NCBI GenBank assembly: GCA_009792885.1
Contig: WMCF01000007.1
Location: forward strand, 4,938,500 to 5,002,499
Origin: Eremophila alpestris peregrina
Lineage: Eukaryota; Chordata; Aves; Passeriformes; Alaudidae
Direction of reading: 5' to 3'
DNA: 64,000 nucleotides
Positions 39,610 to 49,025 of the stretch are shown in pieces (the first letter of the stretch is position 1; the number at the start of each line of letters is the position of its first letter). The position numbers and the translations under genes were made by a program. A model generated the notes under the pieces. The model did no database searches. It saw nothing but the letters and a program-made list of their open reading frames with translations, and was not told where the DNA came from.

Positions 39610-42540
39610 TAGCCAACCCCTAATGTTCCTACAGTTTTGCACAAAGCTTTGCAGGCTTCCACAGGGGAAGAGGGAACTGAGCAGCCTCCTTGGTGACGAT
39701 GCTAATGTGTTGGAAGAAAAGCTTGTCTGTTTGCCACGAGTGTTAACACTGTTCGACATTAGGCTATTTCTTTAAAGTTCGTGGTGACAAGCAATACAGG
39801 CAATGTAGTTTCTTTATCTAATAGTGCCTGTCTTAAGTACCACAGATGGGCCGTGGAAGAAGAATTTGGATGCTTCCACCTTGCAAATGCCGGGATCAAA
39901 CTGTGGGACTTATTCTCCACTCCCTCCTAGCTTGTCAGCCACATGTGCCATGGGGCACAGTGCCATTCCAATATGCATTTTATATGAATCTTCACATATG
40001 CATATAGCAGTGCAGAAGTTAGTGCTTTTTATATCACTGCCATTTATAAATTATTTTCATGTATTGGGTGAAATAGTGCCAGATCAGTAGAACGGAGTAA
40101 GCGATTCCAATGCTTGTCACTGAGAAACTCTTCTGAGTTCTCCTTTCTAGCACTGACACTTTCACGTTCTATTTGCCCCATCCCATAACCAAACCAAATT
40201 TATTAGAAAAAGCAGTAACTAATGTTCAAAGCACCACAACAGGCTGGGTGCCCAGACACACTCCTATCTGTGCCATCAAGAGGGTGGGATATGAATCTGA
40301 AGGAAGAATGGGACCTCAGACCATGCATAAGGTGGTTATACATGCTCATGACATTAAAATAGCTTTCCATCAAAATGGACATTTCATTAAAGCCAGAGGG
40401 GACATGGGTACTTCTTCCCTGCCTGCTGTAATTAGTTTAAAAAATGAGCCAGATGAAATGGAAAATGGGTGGCACCATATCTAGCACAGATACCCTTTCT
40501 AGTGTTTCTAAAATCATCATGTTTACATTTAGAAAATCGAATTATATTTGGTGGTTTACAATTCTGCTTCAGGATCTAAGGATTTCATTAAAATTACTTT
40601 TCTATTCTAATGGTTATGCAGAATGCTTGAGAACCCAAGTCATAAAAGCTGAGGAAGGAAAAAACACAAATGGAAAACCACTGAAATAACCAAGCTTCTA
40701 GTGGCTTGTTATTATTGCTAACAATTTAAAGTTCCAGACTTTTCACTTATCTTAAGAGTTTGGGGGCTTGGCTCATGACTTGTGAATGCTGGGATTTCAA
40801 TATGCTCTTAATTTTACCCAGAAAGGGAGAGTTGTTACAGAAATATTTGATCACCATCTGCTGTCCCTGTGCCAGATATACACAGTTTTGGCAGAAGAAC
40901 ATCCCTACAAGGTATGATCAGGGCTCTGGTATTCTCTCTCTGACATTAGATAGACATACACTAAGAAACAGTCAAAGAACAGGGTGATGAGGGGATGATG
41001 CTTACCCAGAATACTTTGACAGCTTTTCATGAAACTGTTTGCATTTAATAGTCATGTTTTGTTTGTCTAGCAGAAGAGATACCACAGGTGTACTTATGCA
41101 AGAAGTGATCATTTTAAAGCAAGGACATGCAGTCAAATTTCATACTTATTTTTGAGGAATTTGTGGGATCTTCACATGTTAGCATAACCTTTTCGATTGC
41201 CTTTGGGCTACGAGTTCAGAAACAGGCAAGGGCTATTGGCAGTGCGCAAGACAAACTTGAAGAACAACCTAAACTTTCCAGAAGCAGAATATTTTTCAGT
41301 CCTCAGTCAGAAGAGTAAGACTTTCATAGAACAAAAAGTCAGATAGCAATGGAAAGCCTTTAGCTCTTGAAACATACTTTTCCCCAGTAGCAGACAGAAC
41401 AGTGCCTCCCAGCTACACGTCCCTCCCTTCCTGGTTGTATCCATCTCTCCTCTCTTTGAATAAAGTAGACAAGCAAACCACTAGATAACTCAAAGCTACT
41501 ATGGGATACAGAGAAACAAGTGATGACAGCCTTCAGCAAGAGAGACCACTCAGTAGGACAGAGAGGCCAGGAGGGCGGCCACCCCACCTGCACCAGCTGC
41601 AAAAGGCAACTGGCTGGGGCTGCAGTCCTTGCCAAAAAGACAGACAGACTCTGCAGGAACCCTGAGGCATCAGTCACTCTCTCTTCTGTATTTCAGTATA
41701 AACTTTATATTATCTACCTTCACAAAGTCTCTGAGATCTTAGGCTTATGCTGCTTGCCATATGCTACCACTGGATTAACCTCACAAAAGCCAGCCACCAG
41801 AGTAGCATGCAGGATGATTGATATCACCTCACTGTTCTACAGGGGAACCTAAAACCTAAAAAGCTTGGCACAGCCAAGTGCAGCATCCTAACTCTGAGTT
41901 AGCAACAAGAGCACATTTCAGAAATAATTCTCTGGAAGCCAGTGTAACATGGACTTGTGTTTGGTCCATTCAATCTCTGGGAAATCAGAGCAGAGCTGGA
42001 CTGAACAAAAGAATGTTTCTTTGCTGAAAAGAAGTCTTATAAGTCCCCAGTCCACTCCATAAGCTCAGTACTGAGAGTTCATAATAATAAGATGCTTGAA
42101 CTATGGCATTACTAAATTAATAGACTTTGCAGAGTCCATAAATCTCTCACAGGGGTTCCTTTTTCCACTTAAGCTAGAAGGAAAGTCATGGCTAGGAGTT
42201 CCAAAGGACTCTAGAGGGAATTAAGCTCTGAAGTCCTACTGAATTAGCATTGTTTACAAAGCAGTCATAAATATAATGGATGTTAATGAGTGTTTAATGG
42301 GCCAAGTTGCAATGCAACAAGTGGTGAAGTACAATTAACAGAAAGACTCTGCTTCCCTCCCATTTATTCTGCTTGACACAGATGTAGAAACCCTGAATCT
42401 AAATGAACTGTCCTGTTGGGAACAGAGCAATCTGCTGGGTAGAGAAACAAAAAATTAAAATACAATTTTTCTGTGCCAAACCAAAGTGGGGCTGAGTTAC
42501 ACCAAAACTAAATGTTCACACAGGAAGCACAGAGAACTAA
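39610..42540. other. Intergenic, no gene seen
   Basis: AT-rich unique DNA. Open frames up to 110 codons (41360-41852, both strands) overlap one another and show no domain. Confidence 0.55.
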
Positions 42541-43574
42541 GATATGGTTGAGGTTGGCAGATATCTCTGAGGTCATCTGTCCAACCTCCCTGCTCAAGCA
42601 TGGCCACCTAGAGTCAGTTGCCCAGGACCACCTCCAGACCCCATAAGCTCTGTGGGCAACTTATTTCAGTCATTAACCAACCTCAAAGCAGAAGAGTGGT
42701 TTCTTGATATAGACAGAAACTCCTGTGTTTCTGTGCACATTGCTTCTGTTCCCATGACTGAGAACCATTGAAAAAACCTGCCTCCAACTTCTTTACATCC
42801 TTCCTTCAGGAATTTGAACACAGTGGTAAGCTTTTCCTGAGCCTTTTCTTCTTTATGCTGAGCAGTGTCAGCTCCTTCAGCCTCTCCTCCTACATGAGGC
42901 TCTCCAATCCCCTAATCATCCTCGTGGCCCTTTGCTGGAGTCCCTTCAGTGTGGCCATCTCTGTCTTATACTAAAGAGCCCAGAACTGGACCCTAACTCC
43001 AGATGTGGATTCCCTCAGTGCTGCATAGAAGGACAAGGTCACCTCCCACAGCTTGCTGGCAATAATCCTCTTAATGCACCCCAGCATACCATTGGCCTTC
43101 TTGGCCACAAGGGCACACTGCTGGCTCATGTTCAACTTGATGTCCACAAAGACCCCCAGGACTCTCTCCACAGAGCAGCTTTCCAGTCAATCAGCCCCCC
43201 AGCATGTACTGATTCAGGAGGTTGTTCCTTCCCAGGTGCAGGACTTTGTGCTTCCCTTTGCTGAATTTCATGCCATTTCTGACAGCCTGTTTCATTAACC
43301 TGTTGATTCTCTGGTGTATCAGCTGCTCCTCACAGTTTTGTGTCTTCCATGAACTTGCTGAGTTCCAGCTAATTAATGAGGATGTTAAACATGACTAGAC
43401 CAAATACTGAACTCCAGGGTACACCAGCAGCTACTAGACACTAGATTTTGTGCCACGGATCATCCCTCTCTTAACTGGGCAATTCAGCCAGTTTTAAGTT
43501 CTGCTCATCCAGCCTGCATGTCATTGGCTTCTCTACAAGGATGTTACAGGAGACAATATCAAAAGCCAAGCAGA
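42541..43574 (-). mobile_element. CR1 LINE, 3' part, interrupted by a second CR1
   Basis: The plus strand follows the antisense CR1 text almost continuously, from the 3' UTR (GGTCATCTGTCCAACCTCCC) through the RT end. Minus-strand 42971-43171 reads LGVFVDIKLNMSQQCALVA and KANGMLGCIKR, a conserved CR1 stretch. It stops inside the RT text (GGAGACAATATCAAAAGCC), where a second CR1 begins; its continuation is recognisable at about 43940-44053. Frames are broken, so it is non-functional. Confidence 0.93.
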
Positions 43575-43939
43575 TGGTATCACAGAATCATAGAATAATT
43601 TGGGTTGGAAGGAATCTTAAAGATCATCTCATCATGTCCCCTGCTGAGGGCAGGGACACCTCCCACTAGACCAGGTTGCTCAGAGCTTCATCCAACCCAG
43701 CCTTGAACACTTCCAGGGATGAGGCATCCACACATTGTCCGGGCAGCCTGTTCCAGTGCCACCATCACAGTAAAGAATTTCTTTCAAATAACTAATCTAA
43801 ACCTACTTTATTTCAGTTTAAAGCCACTACCCCTTGTACTGTCATGACATGCCCTTGTAAAAAGTCCCTCTCCAGTTTCCTGGTAGGTTCTTTTCAGGTA
43901 CTGAAAAGCTATGAAAAGGTCACCCTGAAGTCTGCTCCA
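43575..43939 (-). mobile_element. CR1 LINE 3' fragment nested in an older CR1
   Basis: The element begins (reading plus) with the CR1 terminus TCACAGAATCATAGAATAAT and GGGTTGGAAGG, then passes through the standard 3' UTR words (AGCCTGTTCCAGTGCCACC, CCTTGTACTGTCATGACATG, TTCAGGTACTGAAAAGC). It is less diverged than the flanking element, consistent with later insertion. The word TATC occurs at both junctions (about 43571 and 43940) and may be a short target duplication. Confidence 0.9.
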
Positions 43940-44053
43940 GAGTATCCACCATCCATCCAGCATGCTCTTTCCTTATCCACCAAGCCAGTCACTTCATCAT
44001 AGAATATTATGGGGTGGATTAAGCATAATTTCCACTCTGTGAAGCCATGATGA
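43940..44053 (-). mobile_element. Continuation of the interrupted older CR1
   Basis: CTTATCCACCAAGCCAGTCA followed by TCATCATAGAA and GTGAAGCCATGATGA is the antisense CR1 RT text that should come soon after the point where the element at 42541-43574 stops. This supports the nested-insertion reading. Confidence 0.75.
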
Positions 44054-46049
44054 GCAAAAGTTTCTACTTTTCTTTTTAGTTTTTGCAAAGATTGGAGAGG
44101 AGGGGCTAGGTATTTTTCAACATAGACATGTCATTGCAGAAAAAGCCCTTGTTCTTTCTGAACCTTTCAGCCTTTATTTGTGCCAGACAGTCACTAATCT
44201 AGTTACTTAGCTATTTAGAACACCTTAGTCACAAGCAATATAGCGTACTCCTTCCCAGTGGAGGAGTAAAATCCCACTGAAATCAATTTTAGCTCTCTTG
44301 TTCTCCTTTTGAGAGGCTGTCATTTGAAGAGCAACATATTCTGTGTCAACAGTGATGAGGCTGGGAAGAGAGCTGTCCTTGGGAAAGCTGCAAACATCTA
44401 TCCATTGTCTTGGGGGACTCACCTTGTACAAATACACAGTGAACAGTCTTAAGTTTTGCCATGTGCCACATTTGATGGACAAAAGCTGTATCAGGTCTTC
44501 TCTTAATGTAAATCAGCCCATGTAAATGACTATAACATATACAACTACATCTGATTTTGATCAGTGAAACATTTTACCCTATGTGATTCTGAATACATTA
44601 GCTATACTACATATAAATGTAAACATAACTTTAAAATCTTATATCTGAGGAAAAAAGTCAACAAAGGAGATATTACAAATTACAGGAAAGTATGAGAATT
44701 ATTTTCAAGTAATCTGTACTCAAAAAAATTCATACAAAGAGTAATCTCATAGAAATACATATTGGAGTTTGCATTCCTGAAAAGCTTTTAATCTTGAAAA
44801 ACAGAGTATGTTATACTGAAATTACACCACAAGACATACTTAGAGTGACCTGTGCCACCCCAGATGTGGAATTTGACAAGCACATAGCAGCACTCAGGAG
44901 CACTACTGACCTGGAAGTCCTGTCTTCCACCACAGATACTTGACAACTTCTTATGATACAGATGAAAGTTTTAGAGTTTTTAGTATCAAAGTTCAGCTTA
45001 TGGGCATTACCATATCTCACAGAATGAGAAAACCATCATTTTCTGAAGCACAAACAGCACCTCCTCAAACATTCTAGGAATTGAGGAAAGCACTCTGAAT
45101 CTACCCAACAACACAAGAGACTCATAGTTACAAGCATGGCTTCTTCTGTAAAGGGCCATATTGGCATGGAGTCCCAAGACCTATCCTGTTATCACCTCCC
45201 TCCCACTGATGCCACTACTGGCAGGGGAACAAACAGAGGAGCATGGTCCTTCACTAGGAAGGAAGATACAGAAGTGGACTGACTATAGCTGGAATAAAGA
45301 GTAGCATTGAGGTAAGCAATACCTCTGCAGCTGAGGAACGAGACGTGGACCAAGCAGCCTCACACACAGAGGCAGAGCACATTAGGAGCTACAAAAAGAC
45401 TGGAGAACTGCTAACCTAGCCTAGCCTCACTGAGAGTGCAAGAGTAAACTAACAACAAAAGCTGGCACGACGTGATGAACTGCTGTATGTACAGCTGAGG
45501 GTTAAGCTCCTAAGTGAAATGCCTTCTCCTGAGTGAAGAGATCAATGCTTCTTTGCAGATCCAGGACTGTCAAGTAATAAAGTTATCACTTCTACAAAGT
45601 AGGACCTTTTGCACATTGTGCCATTCCCTAGCAGCCATGAGATCATCCAGAAGTGTGACTGCCTCTCCACATTACACAGCAGGACTTCCAATATGGGACT
45701 GAACCATGCTGGCAGGGCCAACCCTAGCCCCAGCCACATAGGGACACTTTACTTCACGCTTGATTCACCAGTTGCATGGACAACTCTTTCCATGGAAGAC
45801 TGGTTAGCTGATTTCTTGCTTGCACACAGTGACAATTATTTTCAAGCCTAATATCCACGGTTTCAACTACTTGGTGAAGTAATTGCATGTAACCCCAACG
45901 TTATACAGCAGTCAAAAAAGAATAGATGGGGTGAAGAAACAGAAGGAAGAAGATCTGTTTTCACAAAAAGGCAAACCTAGATGCCAATTCAAAGCAGCTT
46001 GACACCTCTCAGAGGATCTCCACCTCCCTGTCAGAGCCCATGTCTGGGG
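44054..46049. other. Intergenic, no gene seen
   Basis: AT-rich unique DNA grading into the CpG island at 46.05 kb. No exon was recognised. Confidence 0.55.
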
Positions 46050-47680
46050 CAGCGCCCTAGATGTCAGCAGCGCCAGTGCCCACGGGACAGGGGACACACG
46101 CCACTGAGACGCGGCACCCGTGCGCACCCCGGCAGCGCACCGGAGGCCGAGCCGGGCGGCTCCCTCGAGGCGCAGCCCTGCCAGGCACCCCCGGCCGGCC
46201 GCGGGGAGAGGGCGAGGGGCGGCCGGGGCCGTGCTGCCTGCCCTCGCCCTGCAGCCCTCGCCCTGCAGCCGCCGGGGCGAGGCGGGCTCATCCCGCTCCG
46301 CGCGTACCGGACAGGGCTCTGCTCTCCGTGCACGCGTGTCCCGCAAGGAGAGCCAACAGTCGCTCGAGGGGAATTAAAAACTAAAAAAATACTCAAACCC
46401 GTCTTCTCCTGGCTTCCCTACAAGGGTGACAGTCCACCCGCGGCAGCGTCGGGTGATCTCCCGCTGGCTTCAGCCTCGCCGAAGCCCTCCGAGGACGAGG
46501 CGGCGGTACACGCGGGGATGCCACGGCCACCCCCCGCCCCCCGCCGCTGACCCGGGCAGCCCGGCCCGCGGGGCAACCAACGAGGGAAGAGCCAGCGAGC
46601 AAATAAACAACTTCCCTCGTGTAAGAAGTTGCCTCGCAGGTGCCTGCAGCTGGCAGTTAACACAGACAGTAAGAGGATCAACTCCATCTCCGCCAGTGGA
46701 GCAAAAAGAGGAGGAAAAAAATTAAGCCCCCTCATTTGCTATTCAGAATTTAGTTAATTTGGATGATAACGGTTAGTGTTAAATCCCATTGTACGAGAAT
46801 GAATATACCGAAACCCCTACAAGGTTCCTGGAAGAATAATACGGCCGGCGGCACGGCACGCAGGGGTGCCCAGGCGGGCAGCCGGCCTCGCCCACTCCGT
46901 CCCGCCGACCGGGGTAGACGCGCCCCGGGGCCACCGCCGCCTCCTCCCGCGGAGTCGTTCGGTGCTCCCGGTCGGCCTGGAGAGGTGGGGACCAGCCCGG
47001 GGCGGGTGGGGTGAGGGCCGGCACCGCGCCGGTCCTCCGGCCGTTCCTGGGGACACGGACGGGCGAGGGCGGCGGCGCCACCCGCCGTGCTCACCCGGGG
47101 ACATGTGGTGGGGATGGTTTCCCCATTTTAAACATTTTAAAGGGAAAAGGGTGGGGAAATGCGGAATAGGAGAGAACGTGGGAGTTTCCGAGAGAACAAC
47201 TGCCCGAGCTCGCACGGCGGGGATATCGCCGTCTCCGCAGCCTTGCCCAGGGCTCGGCGGCTTCGCCCGGGAGGGCAGAGCCAGGCGCCGGGCGGCTCCG
47301 CCGCAGGCCCGGTCACTCTCGGGTTTCCCTCCCCCTCGGGGGTGGTGGCGCCCCGCGGCAGCGCCGGGGCCGGGGGCGGTGGCGGGGCCGGGGGGGTGAG
47401 AAGGGAGGGCGGCCCCGCGGGCAGTGCGGGTTCGGAGGCGCACCGCCGGCCGTGGAGAGACCCGGGGGGGGCCGTGCCCGCCGCCGCGCTGTCGTGGGGG
47501 GGCGGCGGGCGGCGGGCGGAGCGGCCCCCCCGGCGCGGCGGGGCGGCCCCGGCGGGGGCGGTGCGGGGCGGTGCGGGGCTGTGCGGGGCGGGCCGGGGGC
47601 TCGGTGCGCTCGCCAGGCGAGGAGCGCGGCTGCCCGGGCAGAGGGCCGCGGAGAGGAAAGCTAACAATGCTGTGAAAATA
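46050..47680. promoter_or_regulatory. Upstream orphan CpG island
   Basis: This stretch is very GC-rich and CpG-dense, starting about 3 kb upstream of the HELT start. Long frames occur on both strands (for example 46817-47761 minus), but their products are low-complexity Pro/Arg/Ala/Gly sequences typical of GC-rich non-coding DNA. A G-quadruplex motif (47366-47396) and a GC-box decamer array (47554-47594) lie inside. It may be a promoter for a non-coding RNA, an alternative 5' exon of HELT, or a Polycomb-type regulatory island. Confidence 0.75.
47554..47594 (+). repeat. Decamer GC-box tandem array
   Basis: Units of the form GGGGCGGTGC are repeated nearly four times with small changes (GGGGCTGTGC in the third, partial fourth). 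Two units and the partial fourth contain the Sp1/KLF core GGGGCGG. The array lies in the upstream CpG island. Confidence 0.6.
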
Positions 47681-47689
47681 TGTTTGCAG

Positions 47690-48140
47690 AAAATAGACAA
47701 TTGTTGGATTAAACGTATTCAAGTATGAAATAATGCCTTTTTGTGTAAAAAACCTCAGCAATGTGAGCGTACAAAAGTTCCCCTGTGGCAGTTACTTGCT
47801 CCCTTTGTGAGCTTTGCGCTCCGGCGTCTCCACTTGGCGCGTTTAACTCGGAGCCCCCCTTTAAACGCGATTGTTTCTTTCTTTTTAATGACATTTACCG
47901 GATCAAAACATGCTGTTAATTCGATCAGAAAGCTTTACCCTGCTTAACAATGCCACAATAATTTCTCCTGAAGTTTGTTAAATTGACCAAAATTAGGCAA
48001 ATGAATAGGGGGTCTGTCGGCGATCCCGCTCGCAGGTGACACCGAATAATGCACTCTCGGACCAGCTGCGATCCCCTCTTTATTTGCCCCTCTTTTCTTT
48101 GACCCGCATTATTAAAATTTAGGCCCAATGAAACTATTCA
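47690..48140. promoter_or_regulatory. Candidate conserved non-coding element between the two CpG islands
   Basis: This AT-richer block sits between two CpG islands and keeps isolated CpGs. It has many developmental factor motifs: SOX-type ATTGTTT (47870-47876) and AACAATG near 47946, homeodomain TTAAT cores, and a POU-like GGCAAATGAA near 48000. No reading frame resembles a protein. The enhancer reading is inferred from composition and position only. Confidence 0.4.
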
Positions 48141-48429
48141 TACTTTTCAATGGGACATTTTCCTATAGGATAATAGGCTACAAATTGAGCCTCTCCAAAG
48201 GAGAGGGGGAGAGCAGGGGGGGTAAAACAACAACGCACAGACGCGCACACCACACAAAAAAGGAGCGTCGTGTGCCAAAGGCTGGCGAGAGCCTCCCCGG
48301 GCCGACGGAAAAAAAAAAGGGGGGGGCGGTGGGGGGGGGATATCGTGTGCCAGTCCCCCGGTCCCACACCTGCCGGGGTGTCCCCGGCGCATAAAGCGGT
48401 GTAAACAAAAAAATCCTCGCTGCCATCTC
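48141..48429. other. Non-coding stretch with purine tract and small hairpin
   Basis: A short perfect hairpin lies at 48190-48206 (CCTCTCC, AAA loop, GGAGAGG). Ten A residues followed by eight G and then nine G residues lie at 48309-48339. No gene is seen. Confidence 0.6.
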
Positions 48430-48600
48430 TCATAAAGATGGACGTGTCACCAAGTCGTGTGAGAAAAGCCTGAGAACAAACGGGGCCACTCCGTCTCCAA
48501 GGGTTCTCCCTTGAACTGGGCGGAACAGCCTATTAAGGGCTTACTTAATTACTTTAATGACTCTGGACAGGCTTTAAAATGCAGTCAGCGCCGGGACTAA
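48430..48600. promoter_or_regulatory. Homeodomain-site cluster upstream of the HELT promoter
   Basis: Adjacent TTAATTA (48545-48551) and TTTAATGA (48553-48560) are strong Q50 homeodomain cores of the NKX6/LHX/HOX type. A 6-bp perfect hairpin (CAAGGG, TTCT loop, CCCTTG) lies at 48498-48513. The block reads like proximal enhancer DNA; function is inferred. Confidence 0.4.
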
Positions 48601-48624
48601 GGGGAGGGGTAGGGGGTGCCGGGG
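48601..48624 (+). promoter_or_regulatory. Canonical G-quadruplex motif in the HELT promoter
   Basis: Four G-runs of 4, 4, 5 and 4 bases are separated by loops of 1, 2 and 4 bases (A, TA, TGCC). This satisfies the standard G3+N1-7 rule on the plus strand. It lies 12 bp upstream of the perfect inverted repeat. Confidence 0.6.
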
Positions 48625-48636
48625 ATTTGAAGGCTG

Positions 48637-48734
48637 GCGGCGGGGACGGGGCCGGGGATGCGGCGAGCGGGGCGCAGGGCGCGGCATCGCGCCCTGCGCC
48701 CCGCTCGCCGCATCCCCGGCCCCGTCCCCGCCGC
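48637..48734. repeat. Perfect inverted repeat, 47-bp arms with a 4-base loop
   Basis: The left arm (48637-48683) is the exact reverse complement of the right arm (48688-48734), separated by GCAT. Base-by-base pairing holds for all 47 positions and stops at both outer flanks. The arms are mostly G and C. The structure lies in the proximal HELT promoter, ending 15 bp before the first CACGTG E-box. It could form a cruciform or RNA hairpin, or be a fold-back assembly error. Confidence 0.97.
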
Positions 48735-48737
48735 TAT

Positions 48738-48773
48738 TGTGGGACAGTCACGTGTGTCCCCGAGGTCCACGTG
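48738..48773 (+). promoter_or_regulatory. Paired CACGTG E-boxes with an adjacent RBPJ-like site
   Basis: Two perfect palindromic CACGTG E-boxes lie at 48749-48754 and 48768-48773 (19 bp start to start). Just before them is TGTGGGAC (48738-48745), one base from the RBPJ consensus YGTGGGAA. CACGTG is the class bound by HEY-like and HELT bHLH repressors, so negative autoregulation is a reasonable inference. MYC/MAX and USF proteins bind the same hexamer. Confidence 0.5.
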
Positions 48774-48922
48774 GGGCGACACAGCTGGGCCGCCCCCGGC
48801 TGCGTGGACGGGGGCGAAGAGGGGGAGAAAGGAAGAAGAGAGAAGAAAAAAAAGCCCCTCATCCCCTCGCCCCCTTCCACCCTGATCTTTAATGCATACA
48901 TTCCCTCGGCGCCGCTCGCCCC

Positions 48923-48928
48923 TAATCC
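48923..48928 (+). promoter_or_regulatory. OTX/PITX-type homeodomain site in the HELT promoter
   Basis: TAATCC is the preferred site of K50 homeodomain proteins (OTX, PITX, GSC). It lies about 60 bp upstream of the TATA-like box. HELT is a midbrain gene and OTX2 is a midbrain regulator, so the match is plausible, but a 6-bp match alone is weak. Confidence 0.35.
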
Positions 48929-48984
48929 TATGGGATCAGCGGGCCCGTGGAGGCCCCCCGGGGTCCCCCCCAAGAAGTGATGGC

Positions 48985-48992
48985 TTTATAAG
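48985..48992 (+). promoter_or_regulatory. TATA-like box of HELT
   Basis: The sequence TTTATAAG lies 34-41 bp upstream of the HELT start codon inside the CpG island. If used with normal spacing (about 30 bp from the first T of TATAAG), transcription would start near 49015-49020, leaving a 5' leader of only some 6-11 bases. A start further upstream that ignores this box is equally possible. Confidence 0.55.
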
Positions 48993-49025
48993 GGGGCCGG
49001 AGAGAGAGGGGATGCAGAGCCCACC

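Noticed and set aside
45981..46550. Plus-strand 189-codon frame
   Set aside because: The frame spans the edge of the CpG island, its composition is skewed, and it overlaps other frames on both strands; no homology was recognised.
46817..47761. Minus-strand open frame of 314 codons
   Set aside because: It lies in a CpG island, where stop codons are rare. The product is low-complexity Pro/Arg/Gly sequence with overlapping open frames on both strands and no domain.
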